A DNA stretch of 64,000 nucleotides, from contig NZ_JAASRW010000001.1 of the NCBI RefSeq assembly GCF_011761355.1, positions 930,001 through 994,000 on the forward strand. Reading direction: 5' to 3'. How positions within the stretch are numbered: position 1 is the stretch's first letter; each line of letters opens with the position of its first letter. The position numbers and the translations under genes are program-made. The notes beneath the pieces are model-generated. The model did not search any database. It had not been told where the DNA came from and saw nothing but the letters and a program-made list of their open reading frames with translations. This document shows positions 8,434-16,943 of the stretch, one piece after another. This DNA comes from Paenibacillus lupini (GTDB lineage Bacteria; Bacillota; Bacilli; Paenibacillales; Paenibacillaceae).

Positions 8434-9811
8434 ACTGTCCTATAAGTTAATTACACAGATAACATTGTCGCTGTGCTTGGTGTTTATCATCACTTTTGCG
8501 ATGAATACTTATTTTCTGCCAAAGTATTTCTTATATCAGAAGAAAGAAAAATTGGCAGCGCTGACTTCTGAGTTATCAGCGCTTCCGGTTGGCGCGCTGA
8601 ACGTTCAGATCCCTGAGATGGAGCAGCGTGATCACGTTACAATCGCGTATACCTCTATGTCACAAGGGATAAATGATCTGAATGACCAAATGATGTTTCA
8701 GTTCGACCGGAAAGGAATTACTTTAAGCAAGTTTTGGTTAACTGAGGAAAATCTTAATTTACTAAGAGAAGGTAAGCGGGTAAATAAGCTTTTTGATCAA
8801 GCTAAATTAAAGTCCAGCTTTCTGGTTAATTTTTTGCCGTCAGGTGGGAATGTGCTTGCTGTTGGAGAATCGATATCCTATTCAACCGAAACCATTGGCA
8901 TCATAAATCGGTTTAATCTATATATTTGGTCAGGTATGTTGCTGTTATTGATTCTTCTGTCGGCCTTGTACACGACAAGGATCGTGAAACCACTGGCCAA
9001 GCTGAATGAAACAGCCAAATCGATCGCCGAATTATCCTTCATTCATGCAAATATCCGTACAGGAGATGAGATTGAGTCTCTTGCCGACAGCATCAATAAG
9101 ATGAGTGATAAATTGAAAGCATCTCAGCAATCGCTGGAAGTAAGAAATGCGAATTTGCGAACCTTTATTGCCGATGTATCACATGAGCTGAAGACACCTC
9201 TGTCTCTGATCAGGGCTTACGCTGCTGGAATACAGGATGGACTGGATGATGGCACATTTGCGGAAGTGATTAAGCGTCAATCGGAAGAGATGGGTAGTAT
9301 GATTAATCAGTTGTTAGAGCTGTCTAAGCTGCAGACGGAATCGTATGAGCTGGAACCAACCGAGTTCCACCAGCTTCTAAACTCAACTATAGAGGACTAT
9401 CATATTGTTTTTGGTCAGAGGAACCTGAAGTTAATCGTGGAAGACGAGCTCCCTCCTGAGGTTTGGGTCATGGCAGATCACCGCAAGCTTGAATCCGTGC
9501 TTCGTAATTTATTGACAAATGCGATGAAATATACGGAAGGTAATTGGATTGCTGTATCTGCAAAAGTGGGATCAAATGCTGTTCATTTTCGGATTGCAAA
9601 CGAAGCGGATACAAGCGATAAAGCTAAATGGGAACGGGTGTGGGAACCCTTTTTCGTTATGGAAGAATCCCGCAGTAAACAGCTAAGCGGGACAGGACTA
9701 GGACTATCCATTACTGACACTATTCTGCAGAAACATCACGCGTACTACGGACATGAGGCAGGGGAAGGTAGAGTGGAATTTTATTTTTCCATTGATCTCA
9801 TTAAGAGATGA
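8426..9811 (+). CDS. Sensor histidine kinase partner of 7783 regulator
   Basis: 461 residues. It has an N-terminal membrane helix (about 8-29), an extracytoplasmic sensor loop of about 130 residues, a second helix (about 170-190, LYIWSGMLLLLILLSALYTT), HAMP, a HisKA domain with phospho-acceptor His in ADVSHELKTPLSLI, and a HATPase domain with N-box NLLTNAMKYT and G-box GTGLGLSI. The start ATG 8426 lies inside the regulator stop region (ATGAGTAA). The periplasmic-type loop has no recognisable ligand domain. No terminator is visible before the next gene at 9894, which has its own promoter-like sequence. Confidence 0.93.
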   Translation: MSKLSYKLITQITLSLCLVFIITFAMNTYFLPKYFLYQKKEKLAALTSELSALPVGALNVQIPEMEQRDHVTIAYTSMSQGINDLNDQMMFQFDRKGITLSKFWLTEENLNLLREGKRVNKLFDQAKLKSSFLVNFLPSGGNVLAVGESISYSTETIGIINRFNLYIWSGMLLLLILLSALYTTRIVKPLAKLNETAKSIAELSFIHANIRTGDEIESLADSINKMSDKLKASQQSLEVRNANLRTFIADVSHELKTPLSLIRAYAAGIQDGLDDGTFAEVIKRQSEEMGSMINQLLELSKLQTESYELEPTEFHQLLNSTIEDYHIVFGQRNLKLIVEDELPPEVWVMADHRKLESVLRNLLTNAMKYTEGNWIAVSAKVGSNAVHFRIANEADTSDKAKWERVWEPFFVMEESRSKQLSGTGLGLSITDTILQKHHAYYGHEAGEGRVEFYFSIDLIKR

Positions 9812-9893
9812 AAATACCGACGTCTTTTACCCAAATTGTACGAGAATTAGTGTATACTTTGTAAAAGAAATAAATTATTGGAGGAATAACGGA

Positions 9894-10145
9894 ATGGCTA
9901 AAACAAAAGTCCCAAAACGACCTACTCGCGATGAGTTTGTATTAGAGGAGATAGGGAACCAACTTTCTGAAGCCTTCCATGAAGGATCTACAATCGTTCT
10001 GACGATTTGGGGCCGAGAAGAGCCCGTTCAAGGCATCATTAATCATATGGATTCCCGTACAGGTAAAGTTCATGTCGAGACTGCTGCAGGAACTGATAAA
10101 GTTCCTTTCATGGATATTATGAAAGTTGATTACCCTAGGTATTGA
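9894..10145 (+). CDS. YolD-like small protein
   Basis: 83 residues. The start ATG 9894 has GGAGGA 9 nt upstream. The sequence KRPTRDEFVLEEIGNQLSEA followed by GSTIVLTIWGREEPVQGIIN and VPFMDIMKVDYPRY fits the YolD-like family. That family is often found beside UV-repair polymerases in Bacillales, but no polymerase lies here. A candidate promoter is TTGTAC (about 9836) with TATACT (about 9853). A terminator follows, so it is monocistronic. The molecular role of YolD proteins is not established. Confidence 0.72.
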   Translation: MAKTKVPKRPTRDEFVLEEIGNQLSEAFHEGSTIVLTIWGREEPVQGIINHMDSRTGKVHVETAAGTDKVPFMDIMKVDYPRY

Positions 10146-10147
10146 TG

Positions 10148-10177
10148 TGAAAGTCGCTTCTAAAAGCGGCTTTTTTC
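10148..10177 (+). terminator. Rho-independent terminator
   Basis: The hairpin AAGTCGCTT-CTAA-AAGCGGCTT is followed by six T residues, just after the YolD-like gene. Confidence 0.8.
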
Positions 10178-10210
10178 TTTGTTAACCTATAATGCAGCAG
10201 GAGGGATACC

Positions 10211-10903
10211 ATGAGAATCAAAGCCATCTTCTTCGACCTGTTTGAAACACTTATCTCAGAATTTGAGAATGGCAGCAGGAAAGCACCGCGTTCTACATTA
10301 TTGGAAGAACAGCTGCAGGTGGATGCCAAAAGGTATAGAGAGGAATGGAATTCTCGGCAAGAAAAAAGAATGGATGGCACCTACACAGATTTCCCTTCCG
10401 TTGTAAAAGAAATACTAGATGTACTCGATCATCGTGTTGATGATGAAATCATTGAGACCTTACATAAAGAGCGCATAACAGCAAAAGCAATCCCGTTTAG
10501 CAATATAGATAAGAACATCATTCTTATGCTCGAAGAGCTAAAGCAGCTTGGCCTGAAAGTTTGCCTTATAAGTAACTGTACGCCAGAAGAAGTAACCGCA
10601 TGGCATACCTCAGAGCTGGCCAAATACTTCGATGATGCTTTGTTCTCCTACGAAGTTAAACTTGCTAAACCAAACCCACAAATTTATCACCTTGCGTGCG
10701 ACAGATTGGGAGTTTCTCCTGAAGAATCGTTATTCGTTGGAGATGGTGGTTCCAATGAGCTTAATGGTGCTACTAACGTTGGCATGAATGCGTATCATGC
10801 TACATGGTTTATACCGCCGTATATCAGTGAGCGAATATCAGATTATCCAAAGCTGACGAAACCAGCTGAATTGATTAATTTAACCCGTAAGTTGGCGCTT
10901 TGA
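10211..10903 (+). CDS. HAD-superfamily hydrolase
   Basis: 230 residues. Motif I is AIFFDLFETL with nucleophile Asp9. The usual second Asp of DxD is Phe11, as in haloacid-dehalogenase-type members rather than classical phosphatases. Motif II is CLISNCTPEE (Ser/Asn), the motif III lysine lies in EVKLAKPNPQIY, and motif IV is ESLFVGDGGSNELNGA. A helical cap lies between motifs I and II. The order and length match subfamily IA HAD enzymes. The substrate is unknown. The start ATG 10211 follows GCAGGAGGG. Confidence 0.87.
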   Translation: MRIKAIFFDLFETLISEFENGSRKAPRSTLLEEQLQVDAKRYREEWNSRQEKRMDGTYTDFPSVVKEILDVLDHRVDDEIIETLHKERITAKAIPFSNIDKNIILMLEELKQLGLKVCLISNCTPEEVTAWHTSELAKYFDDALFSYEVKLAKPNPQIYHLACDRLGVSPEESLFVGDGGSNELNGATNVGMNAYHATWFIPPYISERISDYPKLTKPAELINLTRKLAL

Positions 10904-10920
10904 CAAGTAGATATCCTCGT

Positions 10921-10964
10921 ATCTTCATCTCATCTTTACATCACCTGAATAAAATCTTCATCTA
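10921..10964 (+). promoter_or_regulatory. Four 11-bp-phased boxes upstream of two-component operon
   Basis: Units start at 10921 (ATCTTCATCTC), 10932 (ATCTTTACATC), 10943 (degenerate ACCTGAATAAA) and 10954 (ATCTTCATCTA). They lie just before a -10-like TATAAAAT at 10970. The 11-bp phasing is typical of OmpR/PhoP-class direct-repeat binding. The same pattern recurs at 13631-13674 before the amidase. Confidence 0.62.
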
Positions 10965-11067
10965 CCCGCTATAAAATGAAGATGTAGATCGAATTATCGA
11001 TACTTTTTGTTTCGGCTTGATGATTTGATACACTGATTTCAGAACAACATGAAATGGGAGCATCGGG

Positions 11068-11751
11068 ATGAAAACGATATTAATCGTTGAAGATGAGGAA
11101 ATATTACGCGAAATCAGCAAGGATTATTTCTTAAGCGAAGGCTATAAGGTTATTGAGGCTGCCAATGGGAAGGCGGCCCTTTTACTATTTCAAGAGCATG
11201 AAGTGGACCTGATTGTGCTTGATATTATGCTGCCGGAGCTTGATGGCTGGTCGGTGTGCCGCCGAATCCGTAAAATATCAGACGTCCCAATCATTATGCT
11301 GACGGCACGCAGCGATGAAGAGGATACACTGCTTGGATTTGAGCTAGGTGCTAACGATTACGTAGCGAAGCCATATAGTCCGCCAGTGCTTCTTGCAAGA
11401 GCAAAGCGTCTCCTTGAGAGCCGCAGCGGGAGCGGGAAGGCGAAGCCTTCGGAGGATTCATTAATCATAAATGGGATCAAGGTTCATTTTCCATCGCGGA
11501 CCGTTACGATTGATGGAACAATGGTTAACCTCACACATACGGAATTCGAGATTCTTGCCTACCTCATGGAGAATCAAGGGATTGTCATTACACGAGAGCA
11601 GATGATTACGAAAATATGGGGCTATGAGTATGCAGGAGACGATCGCACTATAAATACACATATGCGTAATCTACGAACAAAGCTTGGAGATAAAGCCTCG
11701 ATGGTTGTCACCGTTGTTAGGACAGGTTATAAGTTCGAGGCACATACATGA
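11068..11751 (+). CDS. OmpR/PhoB-family response regulator
   Basis: 227 residues. The receiver has acidic pocket Glu8-Asp9, phospho-acceptor Asp52 in LIVLDIMLPELDG, Thr in IIMLTARSDEE and Lys in YVAKPYSPP. The winged helix (about 130-227) ends DRTINTHMRNLRTKLGD and VVRTGYKFE. The start ATG 11068 follows AATGGGAG. It overlaps the kinase gene by 4 nt (ATGA). Phased repeats before the operon and before the downstream amidase suggest this regulator controls both its own operon and that envelope enzyme. Confidence 0.93.
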   Translation: MKTILIVEDEEILREISKDYFLSEGYKVIEAANGKAALLLFQEHEVDLIVLDIMLPELDGWSVCRRIRKISDVPIIMLTARSDEEDTLLGFELGANDYVAKPYSPPVLLARAKRLLESRSGSGKAKPSEDSLIINGIKVHFPSRTVTIDGTMVNLTHTEFEILAYLMENQGIVITREQMITKIWGYEYAGDDRTINTHMRNLRTKLGDKASMVVTVVRTGYKFEAHT

Positions 11752-13562
11752 AGATCTCCATTGTAGTAAAGCTGTTCCTGCTAACAACAGCATTGTGCAT
11801 GCTCATCTTAGCGGTGATCTATATCGGTCAGACGTTTTTTTTCAAAGAGTACTATGCGAACCGGAAAGTAAGCGACTTACAAGCAAAGATTGAAGCTTTC
11901 AAGACAGCTTACATGAATACGGATGGCAATTCGCTGACTATAGAAAGGTTAGAGCAAGATTTCTATCGGAATAACAATACAACGATTACGACTCTGGATC
12001 ATGATGGAAATCTTAAGACTGCGAATGACTTTTACCTGGAATTTAAGCTGCTTAAGCCTGTAACGGACGAGGATAAGCAGGAGCGAATTCGAGTTCCTCT
12101 GTATCACCTGATGAGTATAGAGGAAGCAAGTTCAGAACAAGCGTTGATTAAGGCTGCCGATGAAATTTTTTTCACGGGTATTAGGAACAAGTCCATGCTT
12201 ATTCCAATCGAGCTGTATCAACAGTCGGGGAATATCTTGTATTCCAATGAGCTGCTCATGCATCAAGTTTATGGTCGCAAGGAGGAGAAGCTTAGTGATA
12301 AATCAAAAAAGGAAATGGCTTCCTCTAGTCAGTCGTCCATTATAACTTTACTTGGAAAGATCACAGATATCCAGCTTCCGAATGGCGGAGGATCATCGGA
12401 TTTTATTTACTCCAATGAGCTATTTCTTGAACAGATCAACATTTTTCAAGTAAAGCTCTTGTTTAATGAGATTCCATTAACCGACTCACTTGTGATTCAG
12501 GATTACGAGGAAAATAACGTAAAGTACAAGCTGTTCATCCAGCCAGTTCATTATGATAATGGGACAACCAATTACATTTTCGCCATGGCATCGCTGCAGC
12601 CGGTAGATGAAGCCGTACAAATGGTGAAGGACTATTACGTCTATATTGTATTGTTTGTCATTGTACTCATTCTGATCGCGTCCCTGTACTACTCCATGAA
12701 GATCGCAAGGCCTCTTCTGAAAATAAATCAAACGACGAAGAAAATCGCAAATCTTGATTTCTCAGAGACCATTCCTGTTCGTTCCAGAGACGAAATCGGT
12801 GACTTGTCGCTTAATATCAACCAATTATCGGCGACATTGCATTCTTACATCGGTCAGTTAAGGGAAGATATCGAGCGGGAAAAGCAGCTTGAAAATACGA
12901 GGAAAGAGTTCATCTCTGGCGTATCCCATGAGTTAAAAACACCACTCAGCGTAATGAAGAGCTGTATCTCGATTCTGAAGGACGGCGTGGCTGCGCATAA
13001 GAAGGACCATTACTTCGAGGCGATGGAGAAAGAAGTCGACAGGATGGACCATCTCATCGTGGATATGCTGGAGCTCGCGAAATACGAATCCGGAACCTAT
13101 AAAATGCAGATGGACGAATTCTTCATCGACAAGTCGATCGAATTGATCTGCGCTCAGTTAGCACCTGAATTATCAGCTAAACAGTTACAGTTACGAACCC
13201 AGCTTATTCCTACTCAAGTCATAGCGAATCAACATCGAATCGAACAAGTGATCACGAATTTCATGACCAATGCGATTCGATATACGCCAGAGAACCAGGA
13301 AATCATCGTATCAACAACAGAGGAAGCGGGACAAATCATCGTTTGTGTGGAAAACAAAGGAGCACGGATCGATAAAGATCAGCTGGATAAAGTCTGGGAT
13401 CGCTTCTATCGTGGAGATATGGCCAGGCAGCGATCTGATGGTGGAACGGGACTGGGACTTGCTATCTCCAAAAATATACTGGAGCTGCACGGCGCTGAAT
13501 ACGGTGCAGCTAATGCGAAGGATGGCGTTGCGTTTTACTTTTGCTTGAAGAAGAAAAGCTAA
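11748..13562 (+). CDS. Sensor histidine kinase partner of 11068 regulator
   Basis: 604 residues. The first membrane helix is about 6-26 (LFLLTTALCMLILAVIYIGQ). A large extracellular sensor of about 265 residues follows, then helix 2 (about 299-318, YYVYIVLFVIVLILIASLYY), HAMP, HisKA with ISGVSHELKTPLSV, N-box NFMTNAIRYT and G-box GGTGLGLAIS. Starting with the ATG that overlaps the regulator stop (ATGA) gives the standard coupled arrangement. The extracellular domain is larger than in most cell-wall sensors and has no motif I can name. The downstream amidase and shared repeat boxes suggest an envelope-related signal. Confidence 0.93.
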   Translation: MKISIVVKLFLLTTALCMLILAVIYIGQTFFFKEYYANRKVSDLQAKIEAFKTAYMNTDGNSLTIERLEQDFYRNNNTTITTLDHDGNLKTANDFYLEFKLLKPVTDEDKQERIRVPLYHLMSIEEASSEQALIKAADEIFFTGIRNKSMLIPIELYQQSGNILYSNELLMHQVYGRKEEKLSDKSKKEMASSSQSSIITLLGKITDIQLPNGGGSSDFIYSNELFLEQINIFQVKLLFNEIPLTDSLVIQDYEENNVKYKLFIQPVHYDNGTTNYIFAMASLQPVDEAVQMVKDYYVYIVLFVIVLILIASLYYSMKIARPLLKINQTTKKIANLDFSETIPVRSRDEIGDLSLNINQLSATLHSYIGQLREDIEREKQLENTRKEFISGVSHELKTPLSVMKSCISILKDGVAAHKKDHYFEAMEKEVDRMDHLIVDMLELAKYESGTYKMQMDEFFIDKSIELICAQLAPELSAKQLQLRTQLIPTQVIANQHRIEQVITNFMTNAIRYTPENQEIIVSTTEEAGQIIVCVENKGARIDKDQLDKVWDRFYRGDMARQRSDGGTGLGLAISKNILELHGAEYGAANAKDGVAFYFCLKKKS

Positions 13563-13575
13563 TCTATGACTCTGG

Positions 13576-13629
13576 TCATCAGCACCCGTGTAGAAGGTGA
13601 ACTCCACCTTTTCCATGGGTGTGGTGATC
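13576..13629. other. Strong compound hairpin after the two-component operon
   Basis: The outer arms TCATCAGCACCCGTG and CCATGGGTGTGGTGATC enclose an inner hairpin AAGGTGAACTCCACCTT. There is no long T-run, so termination is possible but not certain. It separates the kinase gene from the repeat boxes of the amidase. Confidence 0.6.
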
Positions 13630-13630
13630 A

Positions 13631-13674
13631 ATCTTTATCCTATCTTTATTTCGGCTCCATTCCGTCTTTATGGG
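13631..13674 (+). promoter_or_regulatory. Four 11-bp-phased boxes upstream of the amidase
   Basis: Units are ATCTTTATCCT (13631), ATCTTTATTTC (13642), degenerate GGCTCCATTCC (13653) and GTCTTTATGGG (13664). The pattern of good-good-poor-good units and the core ATCTTYAT match the boxes at 10921-10964. A -10-like TATGAT lies at 13682-13687. Confidence 0.62.
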
Positions 13675-13693
13675 CGGTCATTATGATGTACCT

Positions 13694-14377
13694 ATGAAAA
13701 CAACAGCCAAATACTTAGTAGTCGCAACTGTCGGAGCTATTTTATCATCTATCATTCTTCATACCCATTCGGAAGGAGCAACAAAAACAAGGAATCAACC
13801 ATCTAAAACAATCGAAATCGACGAAGAATTGAAGCTTCCTCTAGAAGGAAAAACAATCGTTCTTGATCCAGGCCATGGGGGCAAAGATGTAGGTTCAACA
13901 GGTAGTCAAGGGACTTATGAGAAGGACGTGACGCTGCTTACAGCGCTAAACATAAGCAGTAAATTGGTTGAGCAAGGAGCAAACGTGGTCATGACGAGAG
14001 CTGACGACACCTTTATCTCTCTGGAGGACAGAACAGAGTTGGCGCAAATCGAGGATGCGGATTTGTTCCTTAGTATACATTTTGATGCTTTTGAGTGCAG
14101 TGATGTTCACGGAATGACGACCTACTACAACAAATCGCAGGATCAAGATCTGGCACAGTCTATACATGACGAGCTGTTTAAGTTGGATACGGAAATAAAG
14201 GATAGAGGTGTGATGTTTGGAGATTACCATGTGATCCGTGAAAACACACAGCCTGCGATTTTGCTAGAACTCGGGTACATTTCGAATGCAAACGAAGAAA
14301 AGAGAATGCAAAGCGAGTCGTTCCAAGAACAAATATCAACCAATATTGTCAACGGTGTTATCAATGGTCTTGGTTAG
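13694..14377 (+). CDS. N-acetylmuramoyl-L-alanine amidase (Amidase_3, CwlD-like)
   Basis: 227 residues. One N-terminal signal or anchor helix (about 7-24) and a short linker precede a complete Amidase_3 domain. Zinc ligands lie in VLDPGHGGKDVG (His), TYEKDVTLL (Glu) and LFLSIHFDAF (His); the catalytic Glu lies in AILLELGYISN. It cleaves the amide bond between MurNAc and the stem peptide of peptidoglycan, outside the membrane. There is no cell-wall-binding repeat, as in CwlD. The start ATG 13694 has no SD; an in-frame ATG at 13670 overlaps the regulatory boxes and is less likely. The predicted transcript starts at or near the ATG, so it may be leaderless. Confidence 0.85.
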   Translation: MKTTAKYLVVATVGAILSSIILHTHSEGATKTRNQPSKTIEIDEELKLPLEGKTIVLDPGHGGKDVGSTGSQGTYEKDVTLLTALNISSKLVEQGANVVMTRADDTFISLEDRTELAQIEDADLFLSIHFDAFECSDVHGMTTYYNKSQDQDLAQSIHDELFKLDTEIKDRGVMFGDYHVIRENTQPAILLELGYISNANEEKRMQSESFQEQISTNIVNGVINGLG

Positions 14378-14436
14378 CTTGAGAATGGAGGGAGCTGCCG
14401 TGATTCGTAAAATGATGCGTCGACACCGTTTAGCAG

Positions 14437-14592
14437 ATGCTGTCCGAGGCCAGCGTAAGAAATATTGGTTATGAGACGACGATTCAGAAGATAATCGCCG
14501 AAGAAGTGGAAGCATTTTTCGCAGGGCAGAAGTCTGCTGATAATGTTGCCAAATTGATTCAGAATCGAGTAATGACGTATTTGAATGAGTAG
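14437..14592 (+). pseudogene. C-terminal remnant of an ABC-transporter solute-binding protein
   Basis: An open frame of 51 codons ends in TAG. It reads like the end of an extracellular sugar-binding protein: NIGYETTIQKIIAEEVEAFF, then AGQKSADNVAKLIQNRV and MTYLNE. The motif FFAGQKSxxxVAxxIQNRV at the very C-terminus is characteristic of Firmicute solute-binding proteins. No ribosome site, signal peptide or ligand-binding body is present upstream; the sequence before it belongs to the amidase 3' region. Only the final about 45 residues remain. No permease genes are nearby. Confidence 0.75.
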
Positions 14593-14749
14593 GGTCAAAC
14601 AAATTCTTGTTTTTTCAAAGAACAGGAAATTGTTATAAATGGAGTTAGTCACCTGCAAGTTGGCACTTTGACAAGAGTGCCCTTCTTGCGGGTTTTGCGT
14701 TGTCCGTAAATGGTGATATTGTTAATACAAGGAATGTGATGATTCACTG

Positions 14750-14782
14750 TGTCACTGAAATGTCATTGTGACGTCAGTACAA
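14750..14782 (+). promoter_or_regulatory. Three 11-bp-phased repeats upstream of FHA regulator
   Basis: The units TGTCACTGAAA (14750), TGTCATTGTGA (14761) and CGTCAGTACAA (14772) are direct repeats with 11-bp spacing, about 100 bp before the FHA/winged-helix gene. That protein has an OmpR-type DNA-binding domain, so autoregulation is plausible. Confidence 0.5.
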
Positions 14783-14878
14783 AATAGTGTTAATCATCCA
14801 CCTTTTGAGTTACGATACAGATTGAAGTGAATTCCGAACACCGATGGCAGGAGTCATCGCAAACGGAGGGGACAAGAC

Positions 14879-15577
14879 TTGGAAAATTTTGCATGCTTAT
14901 ATATCATTCGAGGCGAACCCTACCGAACGGGCACCTGTGTGAATCTAACCGCGGATGAAACGCAGATTGGAAGACAATCCAATCAGTTGACTCCGGATCT
15001 AGCCTTTACGAATCCATTTATCTCAAGGCAGCATGTTGTTATTCGCAAAGAACAGGACAAAGCGGTCTTGTATGATCTGTGCAGCCGCCATGGAACAGAA
15101 ATTAACGGAATACGGGTAACGCCGCACACTCCATATATCTTGAACAATTTTGACATCATCAGACTCGCCAACGGGATGAGCGTTATTCACTTTTCCTATA
15201 TGTTCGCCGATCAGACTCTTGAGATAGAACCGCTCAGCATCACGATGCAGCTCAATGTTTCAGACCTTCTGCCTACGATTCATTGGGAAAAACGAGAATG
15301 TGTGGTTGAAGGCAAGCGGATACCGATGTCTGAGAAAGAGTATTTGCTGCTTCGAATCCTGAACGAGAGTTTAAACAAACTCGTTCCACTTGAAGATATT
15401 AAATCTCAAGTATGGCCGGAACGTCCTGCAGGAGAAGAAGGTATCCCGGACGTTACTCTTGATGAAATTAACACGCTCATCTACCGGGTGCGGAAAAAAT
15501 TCGGCAAAGATACCTTCCTTATTAGCGCAGTGCGCGGCAGTGGTTATATGCTGGAATCAGAATTTAATTCGCTATAA
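14879..15577 (+). CDS. FHA-domain / winged-helix transcriptional regulator
   Basis: 232 residues. The N-terminal FHA domain (about 10-105) shows the phosphothreonine-binding signature: IGRQSNQL, FISRQHVVI and SRHGTEINGIRV. The C-terminal OmpR-type winged helix (about 135-232) reads IPMSEKEYLLLRIL, DEINTLIYRVRKKFGKD and VRGSGYMLES. FHA domains bind phosphothreonine peptides, so the protein could link Ser/Thr kinase signalling to transcription without a receiver domain. The start TTG 14879 has GGAGGGG 6-7 nt upstream. The gene ends 19 nt before murA and likely forms an operon with it. Confidence 0.85.
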   Translation: MENFACLYIIRGEPYRTGTCVNLTADETQIGRQSNQLTPDLAFTNPFISRQHVVIRKEQDKAVLYDLCSRHGTEINGIRVTPHTPYILNNFDIIRLANGMSVIHFSYMFADQTLEIEPLSITMQLNVSDLLPTIHWEKRECVVEGKRIPMSEKEYLLLRILNESLNKLVPLEDIKSQVWPERPAGEEGIPDVTLDEINTLIYRVRKKFGKDTFLISAVRGSGYMLESEFNSL

Positions 15578-15596
15578 CGAAAGTGGGGATCACCTC

Positions 15597-16889
15597 ATGA
15601 AATATATTCAAGCAGAGTACTCAGGACCGTTAAACGGAACGGTGCAAATACCAGGTGCGAAGAACAGCTCTTTGGCGCTGCTCGCCGCTGCTTGCCTGGC
15701 CGACGATATTGTAACACTCGAGGGCATTCCTCGTATTGATGATGTTCGAATCATTGCAGAGATTTGCCAGGATATCGGCATGGAGATGAAGATGGAAGGC
15801 GGATCGGTTACCATTGATCCTCGCTGGATACATACTGCCGTCATTGATCCGGGAAAGGCCTCGAGCTATCGTGCGTCTTATTATTTTGCTGGTGCACTGT
15901 TGTCGAAGTTCGGGAGTGTGACGATTGGTATGCCGGGTGGAGACAATTTTGTCTCACGTCCTATTGACCAGCATATCAAGGCGTTTCAAGCGCTTGGAGC
16001 GCAGGTTCAAATTTTCGAGGACTATTATGTAGTAGTAGCTTCTGAGCTTAATGGTGCGGAGATTTATTTCGATACGATTACTTCGGGAGCGACGATCAAT
16101 GCCATGCTGGCAGCTGTGCGTGCCAAAGGGCGGACGCTGCTGTGCAATGCAGCTGTTGATCCAGAAGTTGTCGATACGGCAAATTTCTTGAATCGGCTTG
16201 GGGCTAGAATCTATGGGGCAGGAACGGACCGGATTCGCATTGAAGGTGTCTCTTATTTGAACGGTGGAACACATACGGTGATTCCGGACCGTCTTATTGC
16301 TGGGGCTTTTCTGATGTCGGCAGGGATCAACGGTGGTCAGGTCACCGTTATGGATGTCATTCCTGAGCATTTGGGCTCTTGCCTATACAAGCTGCAAGAA
16401 ATAGGAATTCATATCGAAACCGGTGAAAATCATATTACTGCTTACGGTTCGGGGACTTTAAGGGCTACACGGATTCGTACAGGCATGTATCCAGGTTTTG
16501 CGACCGACTTGCAGCAGCCTATGACTGCTCTGCTCCTGCAGGCAAAAGGCAAAAGTATTGTGACTGAACGAGTGTATCCGAAGAGATTCGCCCATGTACC
16601 GCAGCTGCGGCGGCTTGGTGCAGAGATAGAACTACGGAAAGAAAGTGCCTTTATCCGAGGAGGACTTCCACTGCAGGGTGGTTGGGTCCATGCAACGGAT
16701 GTACGTGCAGGTACCAGCTTGCTTTTAGCCGGTTTAGCAGCAGAAGGGAACACATGTATTACAGGAATCGAGCATATTGAGCGTGGATATGAGGACGTTA
16801 TAGGCAACTTCCGATCCATCGGTGCTAAGCTCTCTATCCGGGAGCTGGATAGTCAGGAGATGCCTGATATGATTAATCTGCAAGGCTAA
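15597..16889 (+). CDS. murA: UDP-N-acetylglucosamine 1-carboxyvinyltransferase with Asp at the Cys115 site
   Basis: 430 residues, normal MurA length. It transfers enolpyruvate from PEP to UDP-GlcNAc, the first committed step of peptidoglycan synthesis. Family residues present are Lys22-Asn23 in IPGAKNSSLALL, Arg121 in SRPIDQHIKA and the conserved TGMYPGFATDLQQPM. The position normally held by the catalytic and fosfomycin-reactive Cys is Asp116 (MPGGDNFVSRP). Natural Cys-to-Asp MurAs, for example in Mycobacterium and Chlamydia, are active and fosfomycin-insensitive. Bacillota usually carry two MurA paralogues; this is likely the accessory one. The start ATG 15597 follows AAGTGGGGAT. It lies in a probable operon with the FHA regulator and is followed by a terminator. 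Confidence 0.92.
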   Translation: MKYIQAEYSGPLNGTVQIPGAKNSSLALLAAACLADDIVTLEGIPRIDDVRIIAEICQDIGMEMKMEGGSVTIDPRWIHTAVIDPGKASSYRASYYFAGALLSKFGSVTIGMPGGDNFVSRPIDQHIKAFQALGAQVQIFEDYYVVVASELNGAEIYFDTITSGATINAMLAAVRAKGRTLLCNAAVDPEVVDTANFLNRLGARIYGAGTDRIRIEGVSYLNGGTHTVIPDRLIAGAFLMSAGINGGQVTVMDVIPEHLGSCLYKLQEIGIHIETGENHITAYGSGTLRATRIRTGMYPGFATDLQQPMTALLLQAKGKSIVTERVYPKRFAHVPQLRRLGAEIELRKESAFIRGGLPLQGGWVHATDVRAGTSLLLAGLAAEGNTCITGIEHIERGYEDVIGNFRSIGAKLSIRELDSQEMPDMINLQG

Positions 16890-16899
16890 AATAGTTAGT

Positions 16900-16943
16900 A
16901 GGGCATTCGGTTAATGGCATATTAACTGAATGCTCTTTTTTTG
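16900..16943 (+). terminator. Rho-independent terminator after murA
   Basis: The long stem AGGGCATTCGGTTAAT / ATTAACTGAATGCTCT is followed by a run of T. The T-run abuts dif-like site A. Confidence 0.88.
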
